From Beta vulgaris subsp. vulgaris (Eukaryota; Streptophyta; Magnoliopsida; Caryophyllales; Amaranthaceae): DNA of 64,000 nucleotides. The notes beneath the pieces are model-generated. The model searched no databases. It worked only from the letters and a program-made list of their open reading frames with translations, and was not told the DNA's origin. Made by a program: the position numbers and the translations under genes. Shown here in pieces: positions 22,601-33,643 of this stretch (the first letter of the stretch is position 1; each line of letters begins with the position of its first letter). Location: the NCBI RefSeq assembly GCF_026745355.1, contig NC_079207.1, forward strand, positions 18,658,920 to 18,722,919, read 5' to 3'.

Positions 22601-23420
22601 CTAAGAGCATTTGAACATACCTCTACCTTATGCGCAACATTCTCGTCCCCACTACTCTCCCACACCTGCTTTACAACATCACCACACCCTGTATTCGACA
22701 ACCATAACGCCTCAAAATGAAAATCTCGCTGGCCATTCCGCCAATGACGAACTTCCTCAGTGCTCAAAAGAATAGGTGCATGATCAGATTTGTTAATGGG
22801 AAAATTACATACCCAGCACTGCGGAAACAAATCACTCCAATCATCACTAGCAAGATACCTATCTAATCTTTCTCGAATCCTACTACTTTCATCACTACCC
22901 CTACGCCAAGTGAAGGTACCGCCACGAAACCCCAAGTCATGGATTTCACACAATTCCAGCACCTCTCTAAAAGCATCCATCAGACCTTCTCTTCTAACCA
23001 CGCCCTCATCCTTTTCAGAGGCATGCATGATTTCATTAAAATCTCCAAAAAACACTATGGGTAGGGAGACAGTATCACAAAGCTCACCCATCAACCTCCA
23101 TGTGAGGTGTTTATTAGTAGCATCGGGACAATCGCAAATCCCCACTGCTGCCCATGTGGTATATCCTCGTCATTAAGGACCTCGACTAAAACACGATGAG
23201 AAGAATAGGACACAACCTTCACATTTAAGTCCCGCCACCAAAACCCAATCCCACCCGATAATCCAATACTACTAAGATACAACCCATTCGTGAAACCACA
23301 TTTCTCTTTAACTAACTCCAGCTTCTTCGACTCAATCATAGTTTCCATCAAGAAAACCATGTTAGGTTGGTCCCTCCAACACCAAGATTGGAGGGTTTTA
23401 ATTGTCCTAGTGTTGCTCAA
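19648..23420 (-). pseudogene. LINE ORF2: endonuclease, reverse transcriptase, RNase H (fragmented)
   Basis: Fragments in order: endonuclease N-terminus at 23420 (WCWRDQPNMVFLMETM, GLSGGIGFWWRD); endonuclease core 23145-22700 (FFGDFNEIM, FTWRRGSDESSRIRERLDR, KSDHAPILL); RT 22296-21955 (VLIPKCQHPQRDFRPISL, FKLDMSKAYERVEW) and 21967-21698 (TRGLRQGDPLSPYLFLLCVE); the catalytic FADD box near 21680-21691; thumb and zinc-binding region 21466-20412 (KGKYIGLVGKKM, YWWPATDEIYSTKSGYW, KLSHFCLEGVF); and RNase H 19910 downward (FETDALNLSKAV). The family C-terminus FPQGILALTELDVS is reached by a frame change and ends at 19648. At least six frame changes or stops separate the parts. Confidence 0.85.
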
Positions 23421-23742
23421 ACCCTGACAGTTCCAACTAAATATTTTCCTTGTCCTTCACAGGGTTGATTACAATCAACCTCCGCTACTGTCAAGGGACA
23501 AACATCCCTATCAACATCATCCGCAGCTTTAATTATCTTCCCTAGCGTATCCATGTCATCCATATTCACATTATCCCCATCCATCTCACATCCCCCATCA
23601 CCCTCATATATTCATTTCCCCCTGTATAGTTCAGCATCATTGTTGCCCACGGTCTTATTTCCACCTGACACAGATTTTCTAATAGCCTTTTTATGTTTAC
23701 GTGGGGAAACACTCACACAACCTATAGAAAATAAAGGTGGAT

Positions 23743-24883
23743 TTAACTCCTCATTACTAACAATAAGAGGGCTAACAAAATTTTGTAAGTCGTCCCCCAC
23801 CTCCCTTGCATCCTTTTGTGGCTCCTCTCCCATCTCCCACACTTTTGACCACCATCCCACACAACATTATTATCTTCAGTACTCGAAATAAGATAAGCAA
23901 CACCTACCTTGGTAAAGGACTCAACGTGCCCACCTTGACATGGCTCCATGACGTGGTGCTCCGGAGTAAGCGAAATGTTCCCACCCTCATGATGCTCCAT
24001 AGAAGGCTTCATTGAGCTGCCTTTGAACTCCACCCGCACCTCTTTGTTATCATGCTTCACCCCAACACCATCAGCCTCCTCCGCCTGCACACTCTCCGGG
24101 CTTTCAGTAGGGGTCTCGAGCGAGTAGGTCCTCGAACCATGTAGAAATTTTCGTGACTCCTCCTGTTTCTTTGCGAAACCCTTACGTGGGGATGCTTCAA
24201 GCCACATCACCCACTGTTTCTCATCCTCTCGGTCATCTTCAGGGACCACGTTGCAATCTCGCTCGATATGCCCAATAATTCCACATACATAGCAAAAAGT
24301 GGGCAGACCTTCGTATTTTACCTCAATCATAACAATTGACCACTGCTACTAGTATTTTTTGCACTCTTCGCAATGGACTATTGATATTTACCATCCCCCT
24401 AACCCGCGCTGAGTTTTCCCACAAAATTCCGTCAGTTTCAATATCCAATACCTCCCCCAAACTACTACCAATCCTCCTAACATGATTCTCGGTCCTACTG
24501 TCAAGAGGCAGATTATAAAGTCTAATCCAGAACGGACAGATATTAAGGGCAATCTCATATGGTTGTAAGTCATTAGTAATTTCGTTCATCATCACTAAGT
24601 GTTGATCGAAATTCCACGGTCTTCCTTCAAGAAATTTCGCACGATCACGGGCAGTGGCAAATTGAACAACGAACAACGCATTCTCAATCGTCCGGAATAA
24701 TGCGCTTTTGGATATGGCCCATATTTGATTCATTGTTGGTCTTACAGTGACAACTTTTCCCACAAGCGACAACTCAATAATGAAATTACAAACATTTGAT
24801 TGAATATCATCAAAATTGACAATACTCTCTTCATCTTCGGTGATTTTCAATTGTGAACATCTAACTATTATGTCTTCTGCCAT
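23743..24883 (-). pseudogene. LINE ORF1: DUF4283 domain and CCHC knuckle
   Basis: It starts at ATG 24883 (MAEDIIVRCSQLKI). The first 180 or so residues have the DUF4283 pattern of plant LINE ORF1 (FVVQFATARDRAKFLEGRPW, then LNICPFWIRLYNLP). A stop and frame change at about 24325 precede MIEVKYEGLPTFCYVCG, whose CYVCGIIGHIERDC is a complete CX2CX4HX4C zinc knuckle (about 24260-24300). The remainder is a charged linker rich in Ser, Glu and His. The protein would bind the LINE RNA. The frame change makes this copy defective. Confidence 0.8.
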
Positions 24884-25150
24884 CGAAAAGTGTAATCAGA
24901 TCCCTGTACAGGGACACCAATTCCCTCGATCCGTGACCAAAAGCTCGAGAAACAAGACTTCGCACTCAAACCCTAGTTTTGCCTAGAGAGAGACTTTAGA
25001 AATTTTTTTACTTAGAACATGTGTAAATCGGTAAATCCGATCCGTGGCCACAACCCATAATAAAAATGGTGAATTCGAGCCCCTTTAGTTGTTGTTTTTA
25101 ATTTTCTGTTTTCAATTTTTATAATCAAAAACCAAAATACGAAAATTTTA

Positions 25151-25380
25151 GGTCCCGTTTGGCATCACCATCAGTTTTCAGTTTTTGGTTTTTATGATTT
25201 TAGAATCATATGATATAAGTAATATTATAAACTTAAACTTGGTCATAATGATTGTAATCATGCAAATTTTGAAAACTGATAACTAAAAACTGGAAACTAC
25301 TTTTTCTGGTTTTCATATTATGGTTTTTGGTTTTCAAAAAAACTGAAAACTGAAAACAGAAAACGATAACGAACGGACCC
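25151..25380. mobile_element. Tourist-like MITE
   Basis: The left end GGTCCCGTTTGGCATC and right end GATAACGAACGGACCC form inverted repeats, flanked by TTA on both sides (25148-25150, 25381-25383). Internal AAACTGAAAAC / GTTTTCAGTTT stretches give further inverted symmetry. It is 230 bp and non-coding. Confidence 0.7.
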
Positions 25381-25383
25381 TTA

Positions 25384-27038
25384 AGTTTTTAATTTTTTGT
25401 TGTCAGTTTCAAAAATTGACATGTCTAGTATTAAGTTTACTATATGATATACTCTTTTATATCATATGACCATTATATTCGTTAAACCAAAAATTAAAAG
25501 TAATGTCGAAAAGGCCCTTGCTTTGTGAATTGTGATCGAGGGTTTTACAAAACTTTTTCCAACCTCGAAACTATATCCGGTTCTTTTCAATTTATTCTTG
25601 ATAATCTAACATATATATAAAAACTTTATTTAACTGGACTCATCTAAACTTAATTGATCTTATCTAAAATTCTAAACCTTTATAATCCTTATTAGAACTT
25701 ATCGAAACTTATTAGACCTTCTTTTGTGAGCATATCAATCCTTATATTTGCTTAACTGAACTTATATAGATCTTACGAGACCTTATTTGAACTTATTATT
25801 TCTTATAAAGACTAAAAGTAAATTGAACATAGTAGGACATGGGTTTGATTCTTGCCTATTTACAATTTTTGGGGTTTCCATATCCTTCTCCTTGCAAGGG
25901 ATTCTCATCTTACCTAAAAAAATATCGAATATTTCGTAAACTGTAAATATTAAAGTTTATGGATCTTTCACCAAATATCCTGAGATTATAGGAAATCCAC
26001 CTTACCATCAACTAAACATTAGTATTTTGTTAGTCTTATGTTAAGGTAAAACTCAATCATCATATAATCTACTAGAACATAATATTAGATAATGCAATGT
26101 ACCCTCATTTTTGTGAAGTATTAATTAAAAGTCGTTTATAACGGGTTGTATATCAATTTGAAAGATAGTTGTTTTATTACTTTTGCATTATTCACATAAT
26201 TTATTTCGACCTACTTAAAAAAGTAGAATTAGTTCATACTTCTCCTTCCAAAAAAAAAAAAAAAAAAATTAGTTCATACTTCTATGAACAAATGTTTTCA
26301 ACGGTATTTCTAGCAAAAAGAATTACATTGAATACAAAATGAGGATAGTGCATTCTAAAAGTAGTATATGAGAATTTAATGTGATCACACCTATATTAAG
26401 AGTTAAGACAATGGTATTTTTATTTTATTAATTTACTTTCTCAATAATGAATTAGTTCAAACACTTAGTATGAATGTATGATGCATGATATTATAAAATG
26501 AGCCATTGAATGGCATCAAATGTGTTTTTGCTTCATGCTTTTATCCAAAGGAAAATTTTATATGAATAATCTCAATTATGTTCGTTCTGCTAATATTAAT
26601 CCCAACAACCTATTATCTTAGTATACTCCTAAATATTATGTCTAATTCACAGTATTAGTTCTTAAACTCAGTTAACTTGTTATAATGGTGATTAAGGAAG
26701 TGCAATTTGTTAGTTTAAAATGTACTTTCTGTCAAGAAGGCAAAGTATTAGTATGTATTGACTCGATGAATTCTAATTTTGATTCAATTGAGTAAATTAT
26801 ATGGTTTAAGAACTAATATTGTGAATTAGACATAATAGTTAGGATTATACCAGGATAATAAGTTGTTGGGATTAAAATAGATAGAACGGTCATAGTTGAA
26901 ATTATTCATGTGAATTTTTCCTTATCAAAAAGGAAAGGTGTGCGAGATTCAAAAGTCCTGGTGTTTTTGCTTCCTTGGCATTCTATTTGTGTTCATAAGA
27001 GTTTGTGTAGCATATTCATTATTGGGTATCTAATACTA
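25384..27038. other. AT-rich intergenic DNA, no gene seen
   Basis: Apart from a poly(A) run near 26251-26268 flanked by AATTAGTTCATACTTCT-like repeats, I find no conserved frame, LTR or TIR. Confidence 0.5.
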
Positions 27039-27083
27039 ACTACTCCCTCCGTAACACAATAATTGCAACAAATGAATAGTTTA

Positions 27084-27335
27084 TACTCCTTCTGTTTTTT
27101 ATTTATCATTTTCACTTTCCTGTGCGCGTCTTCCAATGCACCTCCTTGAATTTAAATATCTTTCATTATATATTAGTAAAAATTATAACGATTGAATATT
27201 AATAATGTACTAATGGAGATGACTCAAACAAGACCCCACATGGCTATATTTTTTCTTATAAATTGAAAAGATTCTCTCTAAGTACGAATAGTGCCAAGAT
27301 TCCAAGTGTGAAAGATAAAAAAAACAAAGGGAGCA
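27084..27335. mobile_element. Stowaway-like MITE, family A, uninterrupted copy
   Basis: The left TACTCCTTCTGTTTTTTATTTATC and the right end (reverse complement TGCTCCCTTTGTTTTTTTTATC) are inverted repeats. Internal segments (CACTTTCC, ATCTTTCATTATATATTAG, CAAACAAGACCCCACATGGC) match the MITE at 43374-45580. This copy therefore shows the empty target of the solo LTR at 43475-45419. It may itself be inserted in another Stowaway fragment (TACTCCCTCCGTAACACAAT at 27042). Confidence 0.7.
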
Positions 27336-27451
27336 CCTCACAAGTAATACCCATTTGTTACCGTTATTATGTCACGGAGGAAGAAGTATTAAGAATTCAA
27401 GATATAGAGTACACTGGGTTGAAAAATGGTAAGGTAAAAGTACTAAAATAT

Positions 27452-28169
27452 TACTCCCTCCGTCCATAATATAAATCATGATTCTATTTTAACACGGAAA
27501 TTAAGGTAAAGTGGAATCTTGTTTTATTTGAATAAAAATATTAATGTTTATGGAGAAACACTTACATTGTCATTTCTTTTTAACAAAAAATAAAAACCGA
27601 ATGTTAATGTTGCATGGTTTAATGTTTAGAGGAGTTTAAAGGGGTAAAAAATTATATCTATACAAATATATTAAAAGGCATGCTTATTAATGTATATACA
27701 CCACGTGGCACCTCTGTTACTCCACTAGAATTGTCCAATGTGTACATAAGTCATGTCAATTAACAAAAGTAAAATGATCTTGCAACAAGATTTGAAGCCG
27801 TGACCTCTTGCTATTATACATGACACAATTACCATCTCAACCAACTTTTAATCATGCTTTAAGTACCCACATTATTATATTTGTACCTTTTAAATGTTGA
27901 TCTTTCCTTCATATTTTTTTAATGGGAATGGAAAAAATGCATATCAAGTTCGAAAACACAATATCAACCCGGGGCAACGCCCGGACCCAAATACTAGTTT
28001 TGTCATTAGTAATAGCTTATTGGAAGCTGAAATTATGAGGACATTTTGGAAATTATTATTTTCATGAGGGTATTTTGTGCATAATTATTGATTGAAAATA
28101 AAAATAGAACTTATATTTTGGGACACCTTATAAGGAAACATGACTTATATTAAGGGACGAGGGTTAGTA
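27452..28169. mobile_element. Stowaway-like element interrupted by a Helitron
   Basis: The left end is TACTCCCTCCGTCCATAAT with ATAAATCATG following. The right end, reverse-complemented, reads TACTAACCCTCGTCCCTTAA with ATAAGTCATG following. The TA ends are intact. About 340 bp of the interior is the Helitron at 27657-27997, leaving about 375 bp of Stowaway sequence. Confidence 0.65.
27657..27997 (+). mobile_element. Short non-autonomous Helitron, copy 2
   Basis: It begins TCTATACAAATATATTAAAA after an A and ends CCGGG GCAACG CCCGG, ACCCAAATA, CTAG before a T. The short 3' hairpin is intact. It is colinear with the minus-strand copy at 1899-2227. It has no coding sequence. Confidence 0.75.
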
Positions 28170-28331
28170 TATAAATACTAACATAGTTCATACTATTTTG
28201 GGACGAATGAAGAAATAATGTTCTAATTTCTAACTAATCTAGAACAGATTTAATTACTATTTTGCAATTGTGCATACCATGTTATGATAGATTTTTAAAT
28301 TAATATATTGGGATATATATATTTGAATTAT

Positions 28332-28552
28332 TACTTCCTCTGTTTTTTTAGCTGACCCGTTTCTTTTGGTCAGACTTGCCAATGTACTATTTTGAACCTT
28401 TATGTCTTTAATTATCAATAAGCAAAAATTACAAAAAGTTGATATTTGGAAAATATACCTTGAGATGAATCTAACAAGATCTTACATGACTATATTTTTC
28501 TTTAAGTACGAATCACAAAAGATAGTCAAATTTTCCAATATAAATGAGGAGT
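28332..28552. mobile_element. Probable Stowaway-like MITE
   Basis: TACTTCCTCTGTTTTTTTAG at the left and a right end whose reverse complement is CACTCCTCATTTATATTGG are weakly inverted. The interior (GAATCTAACAAGATCTTACATGAC) resembles the MITEs at 27084 and 60671. The ends are degenerate. Confidence 0.4.
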
Positions 28553-28873
28553 GATTGAGTGACCCTAAGGATTGGAGTTGTCGACCCTCTTATTATTCAA
28601 TTTTCATTGGTTAGGAATACATTAAAACATTTATGCTGTTATGTCACTTCTCCCCTTATTTATTAAATACATATCAATATTTTATTCTTATGTATCTAAG
28701 ATGGTTGGCAACCCTAAGGGTTACTCAAATATTTTTTTATGTGAATAGTATCAAAAGTCAAAACTGATATCTAAAAAAAGGAAGAAGTATAATAGATCAC
28801 TATTTTCGACATGAGACAATTTATTACATCAAGTTATGAGTTATACTTTTACTTAAGTAGATTATAACCTTCA

Positions 28874-29548
28874 GGGAGGGTTTGGTTCATGAAGTGGTAT
28901 AGGTTTGGAATAAGGAATGAAACCACGATGGTATGGAGTTGGAATTTGATACTTGGATTTATATTGGAATGAAATGTTTTCCTTTTATTTTTATACTTGA
29001 AGGTTTGGTATGAGACATACCCACCTCCCCCTTGGGTTTGAGGTATGAGTTTAGAAATTTAAAATTTTGCAAACAAACACTAGGTATAGATTTTAGTCAT
29101 TATAAACTCATACCTCATACCTTGTCAAAGACCAACTCAAGCAAAAATTTAAGCTGATGGTTGGAGTCCCATGAATAGTTTTATACTCTATCGCCCCCCC
29201 TCACACGAGAGGTCATTGGGCTTGAAGTGTGGATGCAACACATGCCTCCCTCATACCATTCACTAAATATTCCACTTAGAAAGAAGGGGTTGATGAGATT
29301 TGAACTCATGACCTTTATGTCACACTAGCTCCGATACTATGATAAACTAAAATTAGGGTAATCTTGTGTTAGATATTCTCATTGAGCAGAAAAAATATAT
29401 ATGATACAAAGATCTCAGCTTTCCTAAATGACTAAGGAAATAATATATACTTATCTAACTATAAGGAAACTCCATATTACATAATAATATTTTATCATAC
29501 CTCATATCTCATACCTTATACCTTATTATTTTGAACCAAACACGGCTT
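28874..29548. mobile_element. MITE-like element with GTTTGGTTCA ends, containing a tRNA-like/LTR-like segment
   Basis: The left GGGAGGGTTTGGTTCATG and right end (reverse complement AAGCCGTGTTTGGTTCAAA) are inverted. Inside, 29195-29345 includes GATTTGAACTCATGACCT, the reverse complement of a B-box-like GGTCATGAGTTCAAATC. This probably marks a separate nested repeat whose borders I cannot fix. No TSD was found. Confidence 0.4.
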
Positions 29549-29629
29549 AAAAGAATGAGATAAAGGAATCCACGTAGAGTCCCTATTAATTAAATTTGAT
29601 TTCATAATTTCAAATTATGTTATCATTAA

Positions 29630-31105
29630 GGGCTTGTTCTCTTCGGCATAAAAAAACTGAACTGAACTGAACTGAACTTATTGGAGCTGAACTGAACTGA
29701 ACTGAACTGAACTGAATTGAATTGAATTGAATTGAATTAATTTGAATGTAATAAATATATAAATAATATTTTAAACAATAATAATATGAATATTAAATAA
29801 TAATTATAATGATAAGTAATAATAATGAATAATAATAATGAATAATAATAATAGTATTTTGGATATTTTTAAATGATAGTTATAAATAAATAATATTAAT
29901 AATCATAAATTAATAATAATAATTAATGATAATAATGATAATTAATAATAATTATTTTATATTATTTGTATTAATATATTAATACTTGATGATGATATAT
30001 AATAACATAATTAAGAAGTAAATTAATATTACTATTTTAATAATTAGATTTAATAATATAAAAATATTTAGTAATAAAAATAATGATTGGGTTGGACCGC
30101 GAAAATTACATCATAAAACGTCTTGACGCGATTTGATTGGTTTATGGGCTAAAAAAAGTGGGTTTGTTTGTGCTTTGACCTAAACCTTGTTCCTCCTAAT
30201 AATAATAGTAATTTTTTTTGAAAATAACATTAATTCATTGATTCAAAGTCATACGACATCTACAATAGAAATAGAAACTTAACAAATACATATCAAAATG
30301 AATTAAATATAATTCTAATATGACAAAACCACGATCGTTGAGTAGATCTAACAATTCTGAATACCATCGTCTTTCACATCGCTGTCTGATGCAGCCTTCT
30401 GCAAGGGGGTCTATCGATCTTTTGTGATTTTGAAGTAGAACTGGATTCAATTCAAGTGATTGTAAACCTAGTCTTGAAATCTGTTGCAATTTCGCAAAAA
30501 TTTCGATCAACAAATCAACATCTTGAATTACACAAGAACCCAAAAACAAAGTCTCCAAACTCTCACATGGAGAGAGATAAAACCCAATATATGGGTAGAT
30601 ATAACCCAATATATGGGTAGAAAAACTCTCCATTAGAGAGAGACTGAAGTTTATTAGAAATACAAACATAAAAAACTAGTAACAAAAGGAGAATAGGGGC
30701 TTACCATCGCCCAAAAGGGTGGTGGTAGCCCCTAAATTGAAAATTAGGGTTTTGTGGGAGAGGAGAGAGAAGAGAGAAAAAAAAAGGAGAGAGAGGGGGG
30801 TCGTTTTGATAATTTGATGTAATAATAATAGTAATAATAATGAGTAAAGCTATAATAAACAAAATAATATATTGAAACGACAATAATAATAATACTTAAT
30901 AGTAATGATATATATTTAAACAATAATAATAATAATAGTAATAATAAGTGTAATTAGTAAAATAAATTATACAAACATAATAATAATATTTAACAAAACA
31001 GTTATAAAAGAATGGAGCTGAGTTGAACTAAACTGAACTTATTGGAGCTGAACTGAACTTATTAGAGCTGAACTGAACTGAAAATAAGGTGGGGAGAACA
31101 GGCCC
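29630..31105. mobile_element. Tourist-like element with pentamer arrays, copy 2, with a retroposed insert
   Basis: Termini GGGCTTGTTCTCTTCGG and GGGGAGAACAGGCCC are flanked by TAA on both sides (29627-29629, 31106-31108). It is colinear with the 16.4-kb copy, including both CTGAA arrays and the internal GGTTGGACCGCGAAAATTAC block. The 607-bp insert at 30213-30819 is absent from copy 1. It has no transposase of its own. Confidence 0.8.
30213..30819 (-). mobile_element. Retroposed sequence with 16-bp TSD (short non-LTR element or retrocopy)
   Basis: Flanked by identical TAATAATAATAGTAAT at 30197-30212 and 30820-30835, which occurs once in the uninterrupted Tourist copy. Read on the minus strand it starts with a pyrimidine-rich leader and ends in a poly(A) run (T run at 30213-30219). 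These are marks of LINE-machinery retroposition. A 144-codon frame (30669-30235) is open but not recognised. A 20-bp duplication (ACCCAATATATGGGTAGA, twice near 30571-30620) lies inside it. It is either a short non-autonomous element or a processed copy of an mRNA. Confidence 0.75.
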
Positions 31106-32366
31106 TAAACCAAGCAAGTACTACACAGAGTCACAACTACTACAATTGCTACTAGTAACTGTGTCAACCAGACAACGACGTGATGCCAGCATAAACATAG
31201 TACTACCAGTCCCCCACAAAGATACCAAATATTGTAGACTTGTAGTACTAGAACGTGTAGAAAATTTGATTAAAAAAATGAACGGTAGACCCAAACCCAA
31301 AAGAAAGATAGAACTAGAGAAAAAGAAATCATAACTCATAAAAAGTACTAACTACTAAGGAAATAAAAGGAAGATATCATCAAAAAAACAATAAAAAAAA
31401 AGAAAAGAAAAGAAACACTAGATTAAGATTTAAGAAGCCAATAGGCAACAACCATGGGCGGCACCGAAAATGCTCGATTCTCTCAAGCCCTGACTCATTC
31501 CCAAGTCCCCGTAATACACAATTTTTACACACATCGGATTTTTTTTATAAAAATATGATGATAAAGATGAATGTCTACGTGAAATTAGAATCGCATATGA
31601 ATTAACTCGGTCTATCTAGTAGAAGAATATAATCCCACAACTTCGAGACAAATTATGTTTTAGTACACAAGGTAGAAATTGATATGCACCAAAATAACAC
31701 AATTATTATACGAAGTATAATATAGGACATAGTGGTTGGTCATAGACTCATAGACTCATAGACTCATAGTATACTAGTTCACGTTCCATCCTCCTACAAT
31801 TATATAGTGGCCAATTGGCCATAGTTGTTGATTTGGTTGGTAAGCTAATTAAAAGTTGGGTTCTTGTTAGAAAATCATTTTTTTTGGGAAGAGGATTTTT
31901 TTTAATGAAAGGCCAAACGAAATAGATATTCAAGGAAAAACAAAATATAATTGAACAAGACACAATTAAACAAGTTTAAATCAAAATTCATCTTCTAATA
32001 AACTACAATGAACCAAATCGAGCAGTACAACGAATATCCCTTGTATTTGATGAATCAAACAATTATTGAGGAAGTCTATCATTCTGACATAGTTTTGGAA
32101 GAGCGTTATTGATCGAGCCATGTTAACCGTATCCGAGATTTCAATACCATCATGTTGAGTTTCGAACTTCAAGTAATGAGAACAATTTCTCATACCTAAA
32201 AACAAAAAAATCATACTCACAACTCCCGTAGGGGAGAAGGAGTCATCCCTAAAGCGCAGATTAAGGATTCGATTGCTTCATAAGGTCCAGGAAGCTTTTT
32301 GCTGGCTCGACCAGAGTAAGGTCCAGGAAGTGGTAAAGCTGCAGTAGAGTTGGCATTTGATTGCCC
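31106..32366. other. Unassigned interval with an octamer repeat
   Basis: No gene is recognised. CATAGACT is repeated three times at 31741-31764. A minus-strand frame at 32220-31981 ending upstream of a poly(A)-like tract (T run near 31868-31876) might be another retroposed fragment, but I see no TSD. Confidence 0.4.
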
Positions 32367-32519
32367 TATGTATGTATATATATATATATGTATGTTAGCC
32401 TACCAGCTCCAACATCACTAATTATAATGTTTGAGAAGATAAGAAATCTACAGGTTAGTCGCTCACAACCTCGTGTGGAATTGGAAAAGAAGCCCCTAAC
32501 TTGTAGAGACTGTTATAGG

Positions 32520-32537
32520 TGGTATCCGAGCCAGGCT
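32520..32537 (+). other. Primer-binding site of the chromovirus
   Basis: TGGTATCCGAGCCAGG follows the end of the 5' LTR remnant (TGTTATA, 32511-32517) by two bases. It resembles the complement of the 3' end of initiator tRNA-Met. Confidence 0.7.
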
Positions 32538-32538
32538 A

Positions 32539-32594
<56 letters not shown>

Positions 32595-32616
32595 TATATT
32601 ATATATATATATATAT

Positions 32617-32650
<34 letters not shown>

Positions 32651-32691
32651 ATTATATATTATATTAATTATATATATATATATATATATAA
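32539..32691. repeat. TA/TG dinucleotide microsatellite
   Basis: TA repeats, then about ten TG units (32551-32574), then long interrupted TA runs to 32691. It lies directly after the PBS in the gypsy leader. The AT-only frames across it are artefacts. Confidence 0.9.
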
Positions 32692-32787
32692 AGAGGGTTT
32701 TCGAAAACACGAAGAGAGTAATGAGCGCGCCTAATGAACAATATTAAGATCATTTAACGTGGTACTCAAACTAATTATATATGTAGA

Positions 32788-33473
32788 TGATGGGAATCAG
32801 AAAGAAGGTATCACTATTTCCAACCACAGACTCTTACGGAAAAAGGCCATCCTTGTATCGGGAACCGGATACCTACAAGGGAGTTGGGAAGATGTGGTAC
32901 GAGACATTAGATCATGCTAACATGATTATAGGCCAAATATGAAAATGGAACACCCTTAAATGGAATTAGGATGACAACCATTACTTGAGACCATCTATTC
33001 AAGCTTACGTGATAGTAAAGACCTTACCCTCGTGTGACCCATGGCCTATGTTCCGACTACAATATTGGAATCTCTTATCCTACTATCTTGCCAATGGATC
33101 TCTTTTAAGCACCAATACTAGGTCGAAGAAGTTGACAAAGGCAATATTAGGTGGAATAAGTCTTGGGAGAAATAAAGACTACCATGGAGACTCGGAAAAA
33201 TCGAATTCTGAGACAAGATGATCCATATTGGGAAGAAATGTTTAAGAGACTCTTAGTTCGAGAAGACAAAAGAGAAATTAGTGACTTTTATGCCTACCAA
33301 AAGATATCAGCATCTCTGATACAGTCAGAGGAGTCTAGTACAGGAAGCCTTAACCCGGAAAATTGCAAAGTATGTGGGGCAGAGTATGAACCGGGAATAC
33401 CCTCAACTAGTAGTGATGACAGTGGATACGCACGTGATTCCTACAGGCTGGACTGAGGAATATGGAATAGATG
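32788..33473 (+). pseudogene. Unidentified reading frames between PBS and gag of the chromovirus
   Basis: Three overlapping frames show protein-like composition: 32790 onward (EGITISNHRLLRKKAILVS, VVRDIRS), 32985-33221 (CDPWPMFRLQYWNLLSYYL) and 33163-33456 (DPYWEEMFKRLLVRED, ENCKVCGAEYEPG, ending YRLD). They read as one coding region broken by frameshifts. A Cys pair (CKVC) lies near the end. I do not recognise the family. Tekay-type chromoviruses normally have no gene here, so this may be a captured or extra ORF, or misjudged leader sequence. Confidence 0.35.
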
Positions 33474-33643
33474 GGGAGAGAGAATAATGATACTATGTAT
33501 ATCGTATGTGTATATAATATGACTTAATGTATGTACTTTCTAGATGAAAAGAAGAAGAAGGCTAGGAAACATCTAATGTTTATAAATAATCAATGTACGT
33601 GTGCAACTATGTTTTAATCAATAAAATGCTTTTGTAGGAAATC

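Larger units (their letters stand above)
19605..25000 (-). mobile_element. L1-like LINE (plant RandI/Ta11 type), near full length, decayed
   Basis: On the minus strand the order is 5' leader (about 25000-24884), ORF1, ORF2 with endonuclease, RT, zinc-binding region and a plant-type RNase H, then a stop at 19648-19650 and an A-rich tail (T-rich on the plus strand at 19605-19622). This order is that of plant L1 elements with a C-terminal RNase H. Both outer limits are approximate, and I found no convincing TSD. Confidence 0.82.

Noticed and set aside
31981..32220. 79-codon minus-strand frame near a T run
   Set aside because: It could be a retroposed fragment, but I see no TSD, no recognised domain and no second copy.
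32361..32747. Tyr/Ile-rich open reading frame
   Set aside because: It runs through an LTR end and a TA/TG microsatellite.
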